Positions 1 through 9,280 are shown, counted from the first letter of the stretch. The stretch is DNA of 64,000 nt from Bifidobacterium bifidum ATCC 29521 = JCM 1255 = DSM 20456 (GCF_001025135.1 NZ_AP012323.1:372001-436000); one strand, 5' to 3'. A program made the numbers and translations. Notes: generated by a model from the sequence alone, not told the origin.

Positions 1-1
1 C

Positions 2-2215
2 ACCAGCCCGGACGCTGAGGGCAGCTACAAGGCGTTGGAGAAGTACTCCACCGATCTGACCGCCCGCGCCAAGGAGGGTAAGCTCGACCCGGTGATCGGG
101 CGTGATCAGGAGATCCGCCGTGTGATCCAGATCCTGAGCCGCCGCACCAAGAACAACCCGGTGCTGATCGGCGAGCCCGGCGTCGGCAAGACCGCCGTCG
201 TGGAGGGCCTCGCCCAGCGTATCGTGGCCGGCGATGTGCCGACCACGCTGCAGAACAAGAAGCTCATCAGCCTCGATTTGGGGTCGATGGTTGCCGGCTC
301 GAAGTACCGTGGCGAGTTCGAGGAGCGCCTCAAGAGCGTGCTCAACGAAATCAAGAACGCCGACGGCCAGATCATCACGTTCATCGACGAGATTCATACG
401 ATCGTCGGCGCTGGCGCGGCCGAAGGCTCGATGGATGCCGGCAACATGCTCAAGCCCATGCTGGCGCGCGGCGAGCTTCGCCTGATCGGCGCGACCACGC
501 TGGACGAGTACCGCGAGAACATCGAGAAGGACCCGGCGCTTGAGCGTCGTTTCCAGCAGGTGTTCGTGGGCGAGCCGAGCGTGGAGGACACGATCGCGAT
601 TCTGCGTGGCCTGAAGCAGCGTTACGAGGCGCACCACAAGGTGACGATCGGCGACGACGCGCTGGTCGCCGCCGCGACGCTTTCGAACCGCTATATTTCC
701 GGCCGTCAGCTGCCCGACAAGGCCATCGATCTGGTCGATGAGGCGGCCGCGCACCTGCGCATGGAGCTCGACTCCTCCCCGGAGGAGATCGACGGGCTGC
801 AGCGCAAGGTCACGCGCTACGAGATGGAGGAGATGCAGCTCAAGAAGGCCGAGGATCCGGCCAGCAAGGAGCGCTTGGAGAAGCTGCAGAACGAGCTCGC
901 GAACACTCGCGAGAAGCTGAGCGGCCTCAAGGCCCGCTGGGATGCGGAGAAGGCCGGCCACAACAAGGTCGGCGACCTGCGCGCCCAGCTGGACGCCAAG
1001 CGCGTCGAGGCTGACAAGTTCACCCGTGAGGGCAACCTGGCCGAGGCGTCGAAAATCCTGTACGGCGAGATTCCGGCGATTCAGAAGCAGCTGGACGCGG
1101 CCGAGAAGGCCGATGCGGAAGACGGCGCGACGGGCGAGACCAAGCCCGAGCCGATGGTGCCCGACCATGTGGACGCCGATTCGGTGGCCGGCATCGTCTC
1201 CGAGTGGACCGGCATCCCCGTCGGTCGCCTGATGCAGGGCGAGAACGAGAAGCTGCTGAGCATGGAGGACTACCTCGGCAAGCGCGTGATCGGCCAGAAG
1301 GAAGCGATCGCGGCGGTGAGCGACGCGGTGCGTCGTTCGCGCGCCGGCATCAGCGACCCGAACCGTCCGACCGGCTCGTTCCTGTTCCTCGGCCCCACCG
1401 GCGTGGGCAAGACCGAGCTCGCCAAGGCGCTCGCCGACTTCCTGTTCGACGACGAGAAGGCCATGGTCCGCATCGATATGTCGGAGTACATGGAGAAGGC
1501 GTCTGTGAGCCGTCTGATCGGCGCCGCGCCCGGCTACATCGGCTATGAGGAAGGCGGCCAGCTGACCGAGGCCGTGCGTCGTCGTCCGTACTCGGTGGTG
1601 CTGTTCGACGAAGTCGAGAAAGCTAACCCCGAAGTCTTCGACGTGCTGCTGCAGGTGCTGGACGACGGGCGTCTGACCGACGGCCAAGGCCGGACTGTGG
1701 ACTTCAAGAACACGATCCTGATCATGACCTCGAACCTCGGCTCGCAGTTCCTGGTGAACCAGGACATGGACGCGGACGCCAAGAAGAAGGCCGTGATGGA
1801 CGCGGTGCACATGAACTTCAAGCCGGAGTTCCTGAACCGTCTGGACGAGATCGTGATGTTCCATCCGCTGACCCGTGAGGAGCTGGGCGGCATCGTCAAC
1901 ATCCAGGTCGCTCAGGTGGCCTCGCGTCTGACGGATCGCCGCATCAAGCTCGACGTCACCGACGCGGCTCGCGAATGGCTCGCCAACACCGGCTATGACC
2001 CGGCGTACGGCGCTCGTCCGCTGCGCCGTCTGGTGCAGACCGAGGTCGGCGACCAGCTGGCGCGCATGCTGCTCGCCGGCAAGGTACACGACGGCGACAC
2101 CGTGCTCGTCAACCAGACCGGTGGCGAGCATCTGGAACTCGGTACCATGCCCGAGGATCCGGATGCCGGCTCCGATACCGACGTCACGGTCGAAGACGTC
2201 ACCGAAGACAAATGA
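2..2215 (+). CDS. clpB: ClpB disaggregase (5' end outside window)
   Basis: This is the AAA+ protein disaggregase that works with DnaK to rescue aggregated proteins in the cytoplasm. The reading frame is open from base 2, so the N-terminal substrate domain lies upstream of the window. Visible in order are NBD1 with Walker A GEPGVGKT and Walker [10 protein letters not shown], a long charged coiled-coil M domain (rich in Glu, Lys and Leu, roughly codons 250-370), and NBD2 with Walker [28 protein letters not shown] and the C-terminal small domain. The M domain separates it from ClpA and ClpC. It ends in an acidic tail, as is common in actinobacteria. The next gene is convergent, and the junction holds a large palindrome. 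Confidence 0.97.
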   Translation, partial: TSPDAEGSYKALEKYSTDLTARAKEGKLDPVIGRDQEIRRVIQILSRRTKNNPVLIGEPGVGKTAVVEGLAQRIVAGDVPTTLQNKKLISLDLGSMVAGSKYRGEFEERLKSVLNEIKNADGQIITFIDEIHTIVGAGAAEGSMDAGNMLKPMLARGELRLIGATTLDEYRENIEKDPALERRFQQVFVGEPSVEDTIAILRGLKQRYEAHHKVTIGDDALVAAATLSNRYISGRQLPDKAIDLVDEAAAHLRMELDSSPEEIDGLQRKVTRYEMEEMQLKKAEDPASKERLEKLQNELANTREKLSGLKARWDAEKAGHNKVGDLRAQLDAKRVEADKFTREGNLAEASKILYGEIPAIQKQLDAAEKADAEDGATGETKPEPMVPDHVDADSVAGIVSEWTGIPVGRLMQGENEKLLSMEDYLGKRVIGQKEAIAAVSDAVRRSRAGISDPNRPTGSFLFLGPTGVGKTELAKALADFLFDDEKAMVRIDMSEYMEKASVSRLIGAAPGYIGYEEGGQLTEAVRRRPYSVVLFDEVEKANPEVFDVLLQVLDDGRLTDGQGRTVDFKNTILIMTSNLGSQFLVNQDMDADAKKKAVMDAVHMNFKPEFLNRLDEIVMFHPLTREELGGIVNIQVAQVASRLTDRRIKLDVTDAAREWLANTGYDPAYGARPLRRLVQTEVGDQLARMLLAGKVHDGDTVLVNQTGGEHLELGTMPEDPDAGSDTDVTVEDVTEDK

Positions 2216-2301
2216 TGGCCGGGTGATGGCCGCATAATGGCCGAGTCGCGATGAGGGGAGGCCGGGCTCAATACCCGGTCTCCCCTCAATGCGTCATAAG
2301 T

Positions 2302-2443
2302 GCGTCACGCTGTGCGGGTCGCGTCACGCGGCGAGCGCTCGCACAGCGTGACGGTTCGTGAGAAGCCTTATTTTTCAACGTTTTTGGAGTATGCGTCACT
2401 CTGTGCGTTCGCTCTGCGTGACGTGACCCGCACAGCGTGACGC
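2302..2443. repeat. Convergent-junction inverted repeat, GCGTCAC family
   Basis: Perfect 19-bp arms at 2302-2320 and 2425-2443 enclose about 100 bp, which carries another copy of GCACAGCGTGACG at 2341. The same 13-mer occurs in the palindrome at 40355-40400. It lies between the ends of clpB and the mscS-like gene, so it may act as a bidirectional terminator or a REP-like element. Confidence 0.8.
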
Positions 2444-2509
2444 TGCATGGTGCGTGTGTAGGCGCTGTGGTGCCCGGATTCGCGCGTAAGTCCGAACGCG
2501 CCGCGACCC

Positions 2510-3283
2510 CTATTCGCCGACCGCGGCGCGCTGCTCCACGAACTCGCATCCAGCTATCGCGCGGGCCATGGCGTCGCGCATGGTGGACAGGAACACGCCG
2601 TCGCGCGTGAACGCCAGCGCCTGCACCTCGATGCCGTACGGCGAAAAACCGGTGAGCTTGACGAGTGGTTCGCTGCCGGGTTGCGCGAATTCGGCGGTGG
2701 CCGTGGCCACCGCGCGCTTCACTGCCTCCGTCACGTGCGCCGGGTCGCTGCCGGCCTTCGCGGTGAACGTCATCGTCACGCATCCTTCATTGGACGGCGT
2801 GAGCTTCTCCAGCGACGCGGTGTTGAGCACGGAATTGGGTATGACCATCTCGTTGCCATTGCGCTCGCGCACCACCGTCTGCCGCCACGTGATGTCCTTG
2901 ACCACGCCGGCCGTCCCCGCGACCGACACCAGATCGCCCGGCTGTATCACCTTGCCGAGCATCAGCCCGAAGCCCGAGATCACGTTCGCCACGGTGTCTT
3001 TCAGACCCAGCGACACGGCGATGCCGCCGACGCCGAGCGCGGTCATCAGTGTTGTCGGGCTGATGCCGAACACCGGCTGCAGCACGATGGACGCGGCCAG
3101 TATCCACACCAGCACGCGCATGATGTTGATGAATATCGACGCGCTCGGCATGTCCGTCCGATCCAGCACCTTGCGCATCACCCGTGCCAGTCCCTTGGTG
3201 ATCAACAGCGCGGCGACGATCGCCACCAGCAGGAAGATGATTTTCCCGGCGTTCGCCTCGAACCATTGCAGTATCTGATCCAT
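2510..3283 (-). CDS. Small-conductance mechanosensitive channel (MscS family)
   Basis: This 257-residue protein is a membrane channel that opens under hypo-osmotic tension. It has three hydrophobic segments (about residues 12-30, 50-70 and 75-100), then the MscS pore/beta-domain region with GVGGIAVSLGLKDTVANVISG and IPNSVLNTASLEKLTP, followed by the alpha-beta C-terminal domain. Length matches the minimal MscS type. The start was chosen at MDQILQWFE because GGAGGCGAC sits directly before this ATG. Longer in-frame starts upstream add only non-hydrophobic Arg-rich sequence. The TetR gene lies upstream on the same strand, 62 bp away. Confidence 0.93.
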   Translation of the reverse strand: MDQILQWFEANAGKIIFLLVAIVAALLITKGLARVMRKVLDRTDMPSASIFINIMRVLVWILAASIVLQPVFGISPTTLMTALGVGGIAVSLGLKDTVANVISGFGLMLGKVIQPGDLVSVAGTAGVVKDITWRQTVVRERNGNEMVIPNSVLNTASLEKLTPSNEGCVTMTFTAKAGSDPAHVTEAVKRAVATATAEFAQPGSEPLVKLTGFSPYGIEVQALAFTRDGVFLSTMRDAMARAIAGCEFVEQRAAVGE

Positions 3284-3345
3284 GTCGCCTCCAGGGTCGC
3301 GTCCGCGTCGCGCACCCCGCGGCGGCGACTGCTCTGCAAGCCACT

Positions 3346-3996
3346 TTAGTGGGCGGTTTTGAAATCTCCTGGAATGTCGCCTTTGAAAATGCGGCTCCAG
3401 TAGGCCAGCATGTTCTCCTTTGACATCGACAGGTACACTCCCATGGCGAGCACGGCGACATCCTCGTTGAGCAGGTCGTCGACCGAGAGTCTCTTGCTCA
3501 GCTCCGGCCACCGCCGCAGCACCGCGAGGATACCGCCGACGGTGAAGTCGAGCATCAGGTCGGTTTTCAGATCCAGGTTGCCGGCGTCGAGCTGGAGGTC
3601 GTTGATGATCATCAGACGGCCGAAGTCCTTCAGTGACTCGATGAGCTCGGGCGAGCTATGGCTGCCGGCGAGCAGTGCCAGACGGTCGAGCCGCTGCCGC
3701 TGAACTGGGTCGTTCATCACCAGGGAGCATTGGCGCCTCCATTCGATGTCGGGATTGAGGTCGGCGCGTGGCGCCTGCACGGTCGAGTGCTCTACGGCGT
3801 GCATGATCGCCGAATCGGCCAGCTCCGGCAGGCTGGCGTAATGGTAGTAGAACGAGTTGCGGTTGACATGCGCCTCGCGTACGACTTCGGTGACGGTGAT
3901 CTTGCGGTATTCGTGGTCTGCGAGCAGCTCCCAGAACGCGTTTTCGAGGCGTTCGGTCGCGGAGAGTATCTCGGAATCCTTGCGTGGGCGCGGCAT
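3346..3996 (-). CDS. TetR/AcrR-family transcriptional regulator
   Basis: This 216-residue protein has an N-terminal TetR DNA-binding domain: ATERLENAFWELLADHEYRKITVTEVV leads into a helix-turn-helix ending in HVNRNSFYYHYASLPEL, the typical TetR recognition-helix signature (NRNSFYYHY). The C-terminal ligand domain is divergent, so the effector is unknown. AGGAAGGGAACC precedes the ATG. It is co-oriented with the MscS-like gene downstream and a DUF2974 hydrolase upstream, which are possible targets. An AT-rich imperfect dyad sits just upstream of the gene, consistent with autoregulation. Confidence 0.92.
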   Translation of the reverse strand: MPRPRKDSEILSATERLENAFWELLADHEYRKITVTEVVREAHVNRNSFYYHYASLPELADSAIMHAVEHSTVQAPRADLNPDIEWRRQCSLVMNDPVQRQRLDRLALLAGSHSSPELIESLKDFGRLMIINDLQLDAGNLDLKTDLMLDFTVGGILAVLRRWPELSKRLSVDDLLNEDVAVLAMGVYLSMSKENMLAYWSRIFKGDIPGDFKTAH

Positions 3997-4041
3997 GATG
4001 GTTCCCTTCCTGCGTGGCGTGCGGCTATCGTTTATTGGGCA

Positions 4042-4074
4042 CTATGTCTATATGTGTGATATGGATTATTGTAG
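4042..4074. promoter_or_regulatory. AT-rich imperfect dyad upstream of tetR (possible operator)
   Basis: CTATG and ATAT half-elements are mirrored around GTGTG by ATAT and a diverged TTGTAG end. This is strikingly AT-rich for the region. The position 45-80 bp before the TetR start suits an autoregulatory operator and promoter. It is inferred from symmetry only. Confidence 0.35.
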
Positions 4075-4158
4075 GGCGGATCGTGAGGCGGATGATCGGA
4101 AAATAGGCGAACTGTCCATTTTTCTCGGTTGGCGAAACAGAGTTCGGGCACGAGACGG

Positions 4159-5433
4159 CTACCGCGAGGAACGGGACCGGACCGCGGCCATGAGCAGCCC
4201 CATCGCCTCGATCAGATGACGGCGATCCGCCTCCGACAGACCCACGAACGTGTTGATCATCGTGGGAACGGCCTTCAGGCCGGCCGCCATGAGATCGGAA
4301 ATGCTGTCGGCATGGCTCGACCGCAGCACGGAGAACAGGGCGTCCACCGCGCGCTCGCGGTCCTCGGTGCTCAACGATTCCAGCCAGCCGTTCAACGACC
4401 GGTTGAACAGCTGGGAACTCGGCGACACCTGCGGCAGATATTCGAAATCATTGCCCGAGACCTGCCAGGAGAACGTCAGATGCTGCATCACGCCCTTCTG
4501 GTCGGAGCGTACAACCCGCATCGGCTCGGGCGTCTCCAGAATCATGCCGACAATCGAGGAGTCCGGTACGATCTTCACGATGAGGGGCATGACGCTCCGA
4601 TACGGATCGCTGCCGACGATCTGCGACGGGAACCCCGGCCCGTCCAGCGAATACACCGCCGTGACACGCCGCTGCACCGGCTCGGGCGCGTTCATCGCCG
4701 CATACACGGCCAGATTGCCGCCCTTGGAATGCCCCAGCAGCACCATCGGGCCGCGCCACAGGCGCGCCACGGCGCACACATACTCACACGCCGCACGCTG
4801 TGCGGGCACCGGGTAGCGAAACGCCATGTTGAAATCCTCTTTCCAACCCACGAACGAGTCGTCCGTGCCGCGGAACGCCACCGCCAGAGTGCCGCCCGGC
4901 AGCAGCATGGTCACGGCGGCGAACTGCATCTGCTGTTCCTCGCTGAAATGCTCATCGGATGCGTCCACGCGAACGCAGGCAAAGCGCGGATTGACTCCGA
5001 TGGCGGCGTACAGCTCCTGCGTCAGGCGCGGGTCGGCGAGGCCGTTATGGCCGCTCTCCACATGAAAATCATCGGGGGTCAGCGCCTCCGACACCGAAGC
5101 CAGCGTTGCGTCGCCGAACTCCGGGGCGGCCAAATGGCGAATCGAGCGCACCGGATGGCGCACGTCGATGCTGCTCAGACGTCTGCGGAATGTGCCGGAT
5201 CGTGCCTCGACATCGGCCAGAGTCCGCACGCATGCCGGCATGTCCTGATAGACAAGCGACGCCAGCACCAGCGCGTCGACGGCGTTGAACGGTGCGTCGA
5301 CGCCGAACGGGCGGGTCTCGGAACGTGCATAATCGATGATGTTGGGCGTCGTGCGCCTCCTTTCCGCCGCGGCGGGGCTATGCTTGTCGTCCGGAGCCGC
5401 TAAGGGCCGGGCGGGTGACCGGTTACCCGTCAA
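4159..5433 (-). CDS. DUF2974 (Mbeg1-like) alpha/beta-hydrolase
   Basis: This predicted serine hydrolase has the DUF2974 N-terminal signature NIIDYARSE...PFNAVDALVLASLVYQD, a strand leading to LAVAFRGTDDSFVGWKEDFNM, and the nucleophile elbow GHSKGGNLAVYAA. The substrate is unknown. Family members resemble lipases or esterases. The start is uncertain. A TTG gives 424 residues, but the family-like sequence begins only at TPNIIDYAR. A strong AAAGGAGG lies just before that point (about 5365) with no ATG, GTG or TTG in frame at the right spacing. The gene is divergent from the aminotransferase and upstream of tetR on the same strand. Confidence 0.88.
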   Translation of the reverse strand: MTGNRSPARPLAAPDDKHSPAAAERRRTTPNIIDYARSETRPFGVDAPFNAVDALVLASLVYQDMPACVRTLADVEARSGTFRRRLSSIDVRHPVRSIRHLAAPEFGDATLASVSEALTPDDFHVESGHNGLADPRLTQELYAAIGVNPRFACVRVDASDEHFSEEQQMQFAAVTMLLPGGTLAVAFRGTDDSFVGWKEDFNMAFRYPVPAQRAACEYVCAVARLWRGPMVLLGHSKGGNLAVYAAMNAPEPVQRRVTAVYSLDGPGFPSQIVGSDPYRSVMPLIVKIVPDSSIVGMILETPEPMRVVRSDQKGVMQHLTFSWQVSGNDFEYLPQVSPSSQLFNRSLNGWLESLSTEDRERAVDALFSVLRSSHADSISDLMAAGLKAVPTMINTFVGLSEADRRHLIEAMGLLMAAVRSRSSR

Positions 5434-5540
5434 TATACCCGGTTCCCAACCCGCGCGAACCCAGCAACAACCGGCGACATGCCCTGTTGTGCGTGGTCGG
5501 TGGTAAAAACGAAACCAGAGTCCAACGGGGAGGTTGTGCC

Positions 5541-6731
5541 ATGATCAACGAAACATACAAAGCCATGCTCGGCGGCAAATCGGTCATTCGAACCCTGAGT
5601 GAATACGCGACCGCAAGGGGCACCGAAATCGGATACGACAACGTGTTCGACTATTCGCTGGGCAACCCGAGCGTGCCGTGCCCGTCCAGCTTCACCAAGG
5701 CGATGATCGACATGTACGAGACCGCCGATCCGGTCGCGCTCCACGGATACAGCCCGTCGCTGGGCAACCCGGAGGCGTGCCGCACCATCGCCGAAAGCCT
5801 CAACCGGCGTTTCGGCATGGATTACACGGCCGGCCATATCTTCCCGACGACGGGTGCCGCCGGTGCGCTCGCCCACGCGCTGCGGGCCGTCACCAAGCCC
5901 GGCGACGAAGTGCTCACGTTCGCGCCATACTTCCCCGAATACCATCCGTATGTCGAAGGCGCGGGCGCGCGGCTGACCGTCGTGCCCGCCGACATCGAGA
6001 GCTTCCAGATCAACTTCGCGGCGTTCGAGGCGGCGCTGAACCCCGAGGTGACGGTCGTGCTCATCAACACGCCGAACAATCCCTCCGGCGCGGTGTATTC
6101 GGCCGAAACGCTCGACCGGCTCGCGGGTATCCTGCGGGCGAAGCAGGCCGAATACGGTCACGACATCTTCCTGATCAGCGACGAGCCCTACCGCGAGATC
6201 GTGTTTGACGGCGGCACGCAGCCGTACCCGGCCAAGTTCTACGACAACACGCTGACCTGCTACTCCTGGTCGAAGTCGCTGAGCCTGCCGGGCGAGCGCA
6301 TCGGCTACGTGGCAGTCAACCCGCGGGCGACCGACGCCGAACTCATCGTGCCGATGTGCGGGCAGATCTCACGCGGCACCGGCCACAACTGCCCGAGCTC
6401 CAGCATGCAGCTCGCCGTGGCGAAGATCATCGACGAGACCAGCGACCTGAGCGTGTACGAGACGAACATGAACCTGCTGTACGATGCGCTGACCTCGATC
6501 GGCTTCGACGTGGTGCGCCCGGGCGGAACGTTCTACATCTTCCCGAAGGCGCTGGAAGCCGACGCGAACGCCTTCTGCATGAAGGCCAAGGAATACGACC
6601 TGATCCTGGTGCCGTCCGACAGCTTCGGCGTGTCCGGGTACTTCCGCATGGCCTACTGCATCGACACCGACAAGGTGAAGCGGTCGATTCCGGTGCTGGA
6701 GCGCTTCGTGCGCGAGGAATACGGATTGTAG
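5541..6731 (+). CDS. Class I/II PLP-dependent aminotransferase
   Basis: This 396-residue fold-type I aminotransferase is probably an aspartate/alanine-type enzyme of amino-acid metabolism in the cytoplasm. Seen are the substrate loop NTPNNPSGAVYS (about 177-188), SDEPYRE (213-219) and the PLP lysine in SWSKSLSLPGERIGY (Lys245), followed by the Arg that binds the carboxylate near FRMAY. The start is ATG with GGGGAGG seven bases upstream; a longer open frame begins further upstream but has no ribosome-binding site. Its TAG stop forms the outer end of a perfect 41-bp palindrome. Confidence 0.93.
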   Translation: MINETYKAMLGGKSVIRTLSEYATARGTEIGYDNVFDYSLGNPSVPCPSSFTKAMIDMYETADPVALHGYSPSLGNPEACRTIAESLNRRFGMDYTAGHIFPTTGAAGALAHALRAVTKPGDEVLTFAPYFPEYHPYVEGAGARLTVVPADIESFQINFAAFEAALNPEVTVVLINTPNNPSGAVYSAETLDRLAGILRAKQAEYGHDIFLISDEPYREIVFDGGTQPYPAKFYDNTLTCYSWSKSLSLPGERIGYVAVNPRATDAELIVPMCGQISRGTGHNCPSSSMQLAVAKIIDETSDLSVYETNMNLLYDALTSIGFDVVRPGGTFYIFPKALEADANAFCMKAKEYDLILVPSDSFGVSGYFRMAYCIDTDKVKRSIPVLERFVREEYGL

Positions 6732-6822
6732 GCGAAACCGCGCTCTCAAAACTCGCAGATACAGCCCCAAAATGTCGATTCTGGGGCTGTATCTGCGAGT
6801 TTTGAGAGCGCGGTTTCGCCTA
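6729..6822. repeat. Perfect 41-bp palindrome, family CTCTCAAAACTCGCAGATAC
   Basis: Arms 6729-6769 and 6782-6822 match over all 41 bases with a 12-base loop. The outer half carries CTCTCAAAACTCGCAGATAC, which recurs as an inverted pair at 60393-60496 and as a single copy at 14086-14106. It starts on the aminotransferase stop codon. It could terminate transcription, although no T-run follows, or be a MITE/REP-like element. Confidence 0.9.
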
Positions 6823-6954
6823 AGAGCATCCAGAAAGCATCAGAAAACATTCGGAAACCGTTCCGCAAGGTTGCAGGACGGTTCAACGTCAGGCGCAGGG
6901 GCCGCTAGGAAAGCCGTCGTTCAATGGAGTCAATCCAAGGAAAGGACGACGACC

Positions 6955-8187
6955 ATGCAACCCCATGACATGCAACCCCATGCGAGCCCCGGCGGCTCGC
7001 GGCGGCGTCGACCGCCGGTAATCGCGACGAGGCGGATGGTCGCCCTCACGGGTGGCCTGTGCGCGAGCCCCGGCGGCATGGTGCTGATTCGGCACCTCTC
7101 GGCCGGTTCCGCTGGCCCCGCCTCAACCATGCAGCCGCCGAGCGGCAACTTCGGTGGCGGCGCCAACACCATGCAATACGACTATTCCGGCAGCTACTCG
7201 GTGTCGCTCACCGTCGGCGAAGACTCCACCGCCGTCATCGACGGTACCGACATCACCGCCTCCAGCTCCGGGTCGAACGGCGTCTTCGCCACCGATTCCG
7301 GAACGGCGCTCGTCAACGACACATCGATTGAGACCATGGCCGACAATTCACGCGGGCTGGACGCGACCTACGGCGGCACGATATCGGCGAACAAGATCAC
7401 CGCGGACACGCAGGGCGGCCACAGCGCCATCGTCGCCACCGATCGAGGCGGCGGATCGATCTCTCTCGCCGATGCGACGCTGAGCACCGCCGGCTCCGGC
7501 TCCCCGCTGCTGTATTCCACCGGCGACATTCAGGTGAACAACGTCTCCGGAACCTCATCCGGCAGCCAGATCGCCGGCATGGAAGGCCTCAATACGATCC
7601 TGATCAAGGATTCGACGTTGGAAAGCACGGTCACCGGCAAAACCGCATCCGACCCGATCGCCAATGGCACCATCATCTACCAGTCCACCTCGGGCGATGC
7701 GGAAGCCAGCACCGGCGAGCACGCCACGTTCCAGTCGGTCGATTCCACACTCAGCTCCGCCATCGGATCAGGGTCGATGTTCTACTTCACCAACACGACC
7801 GCCGATGTGGTGCTGCAGAACACTGAGCTTGATTTCGACACCGACGCGGCGACGCTCACGGACAACGCGGCGGCCGGCTCCGGCACGGGCACGGCGAGCG
7901 ACGCCCCCATCACTGTGAATGTCGACGGCACGTCCACGTGGGTGGTGACGAAGGATACGACCATTTCCGCGCTCAACGTCGCTTCCGGCGGCGACGGCAA
8001 CACCGTCACCATCGTGGCGAACGGCAAGACCGTGGTCTCCGGCAGCGGCGACGTGACCGTCACGGTGACCGGCTCGTATTCGACCTCGGTCTCGGCCGGG
8101 AGCGACACGGAGCTGTCGAGCGACACCATCGACCGCAGCGAGTTCGACAGCCGGTTCGGCACATCGACAGCGTGGACGATGGCATAA
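6955..8187 (+). CDS. Secreted beta-helix surface protein
   Basis: This 410-residue protein has an Arg-rich cytoplasmic N-terminus, a weakly hydrophobic segment (about 28-52), then a juxtamembrane stretch MQPPSGNFGGGAN and a long Ser/Thr/Gly/Asp-rich region. Short repeating strands such as TALVNDTSIETMADNSRGL, GSPLLYSTGDIQV and MFYFTNTTADVVLQ are typical of right-handed parallel beta-helix or adhesin-like proteins of gut bacteria. No catalytic residues or LPXTG motif are seen. The start is ATG after AAGGAAAGGA. The next gene, 66 bp downstream, encodes a membrane protein with the same juxtamembrane motif, suggesting a shared surface role. Function is unknown; carbohydrate or host-surface binding is inference. 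Confidence 0.8.
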   Translation: MQPHDMQPHASPGGSRRRRPPVIATRRMVALTGGLCASPGGMVLIRHLSAGSAGPASTMQPPSGNFGGGANTMQYDYSGSYSVSLTVGEDSTAVIDGTDITASSSGSNGVFATDSGTALVNDTSIETMADNSRGLDATYGGTISANKITADTQGGHSAIVATDRGGGSISLADATLSTAGSGSPLLYSTGDIQVNNVSGTSSGSQIAGMEGLNTILIKDSTLESTVTGKTASDPIANGTIIYQSTSGDAEASTGEHATFQSVDSTLSSAIGSGSMFYFTNTTADVVLQNTELDFDTDAATLTDNAAAGSGTGTASDAPITVNVDGTSTWVVTKDTTISALNVASGGDGNTVTIVANGKTVVSGSGDVTVTVTGSYSTSVSAGSDTELSSDTIDRSEFDSRFGTSTAWTMA

Positions 8188-8253
8188 CCATGGCGGCGTG
8201 CCAGACATCAACATCAGCAATCACTTCATCAGTCAGTTTTCAAAGGAGTCATC

Positions 8254-9009
8254 ATGACCAGCAACAACAGCAACAATGTCAACAATGCGAATGGCGGCGA
8301 GAGCGGCAACAGCGCGGATGGTGCCATCGAGGGCGTCGCTATCGAGGTTGCGGCGAACGTCACCGGTTCGGAGCAGCATCAAGCGGCTGTAAATGACGCC
8401 GCTGTGGCTGATGGTGACCGGGCTGCGGCAGACAACGGCGGTACAGACGAGTATGCGGGGAATCGTGCGGCTGGTCTGGGAGATACCGAATGGGCTGCCG
8501 GGACCGGGGCTGCTGGATGCGGAACCGCCGGATACGGCTCGGCTGGGTATAGGCTCGCGGCAGCTCCGGGCAGTTCCGGCTATGCGCCGAACGGTCCGAT
8601 GCCGGGGAGCTACGGCGAGGGATCGCGTGCGGCGTGGTACGCGCAGAATGCGCCGACGCAGGCAATGAATCCGCAGCCGGGGAATATGCAAGCGGTGAGT
8701 GGCCAGAACATGAACGCGCAGGACGCGAATATGCAGGGCGCGAATACACCAGATGCGAACGCGCAGGGCGGCCGGATGCCGTTGTATGCGGATTGGAACG
8801 GCCGGGGGCCGGTGCCTGGAGCAATGGGCGGTCAGGTCCCGACACCGAAAGGCTCGAAGGGCGGCGAACACGCGTTGAGCGGTAAGACGTGGGCATTGCT
8901 CGCCGTGGTGTCTCTGGTCTGCGGCCTCGTGGGCGGCGTCGGTGGAGCGCTCGCGGTGAACGCGCTGACCGACGACGAAGATGGCACAGGCAGCAGCCAG
9001 CAGATGTAG
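8254..9009 (+). CDS. Membrane protein with low-complexity N-terminus, cut by in-frame TAG
   Basis: This 251-residue product begins after AAAGGAGTCATC. The Asn/Gly/Ala-rich N-terminal 200 residues contain degenerate repeats (NMQ, NAQ, DAN), then one transmembrane segment TWALLAVVSLVCGLVGGVGG and a short tail ending GSSQQM. The same frame continues straight after the TAG for 60 more residues of extracytoplasmic Gly/Ser-rich sequence. The tail therefore looks lost to a CAG-to-TAG change, as the surrounding residues are Gln-rich. It is probably co-transcribed with the beta-helix gene. Confidence 0.65.
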   Translation: MTSNNSNNVNNANGGESGNSADGAIEGVAIEVAANVTGSEQHQAAVNDAAVADGDRAAADNGGTDEYAGNRAAGLGDTEWAAGTGAAGCGTAGYGSAGYRLAAAPGSSGYAPNGPMPGSYGEGSRAAWYAQNAPTQAMNPQPGNMQAVSGQNMNAQDANMQGANTPDANAQGGRMPLYADWNGRGPVPGAMGGQVPTPKGSKGGEHALSGKTWALLAVVSLVCGLVGGVGGALAVNALTDDEDGTGSSQQM

Positions 9010-9192
9010 ATGCTCGGAGGCATGGGGCAGCCGCCCAGCGGCGGCCAATTCGGCAATAGGCAGTTTCAGCAGTATGGCGGCTCAGGGAAGTCGGACAGCC
9101 AGCTCGGCAGTGGTTCCAGTGGCTCCGGCAGCAGCTCCAGCGGTTCCGGTTCCTCGTACAGCTCCGACGGCAGTGATGCGACCACAATGTAA
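9010..9192 (+). pseudogene. Detached Gly/Ser-rich C-terminal tail of the preceding membrane protein
   Basis: This piece is in the same frame as the upstream gene and begins with the codon right after its TAG. It encodes MLGGMGQPPSGGQFGNRQF and then a Ser/Gly-rich stretch. QPPSG..FG matches the juxtamembrane motif of the beta-helix protein. There is no ribosome-binding site of its own apart from possible coupling at the TAGATG junction. It is read as a nonsense-separated domain, with readthrough or reinitiation as alternatives. Confidence 0.6.
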
Positions 9193-9280
9193 GCCATGAG
9201 CCGGGCAAGGCTCAGCGCGAAGTGAAAGCGTCCAACCGCAATCGCTGCCCCCTATCTGCCCCCATCATCCTCGTCAAATT

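Noticed and set aside
2216-2509. CRISPR array from the repeated GCGTCAC units
   Set aside because: Units are inverted, short and unevenly spaced, with no unique spacers or cas genes nearby. No CRISPR array was seen anywhere in the window.
2510-3511. Longer N-terminus for the MscS-like protein (extra 76 residues)
   Set aside because: GGAGGCGAC before the inner ATG and lack of hydrophobic or family-like sequence in the extension favour the shorter start.
4129-5403. 424-codon open frame on the plus strand opposite the DUF2974 gene
   Set aside because: His/Arg-rich composition typical of an antisense shadow in GC-rich coding DNA.
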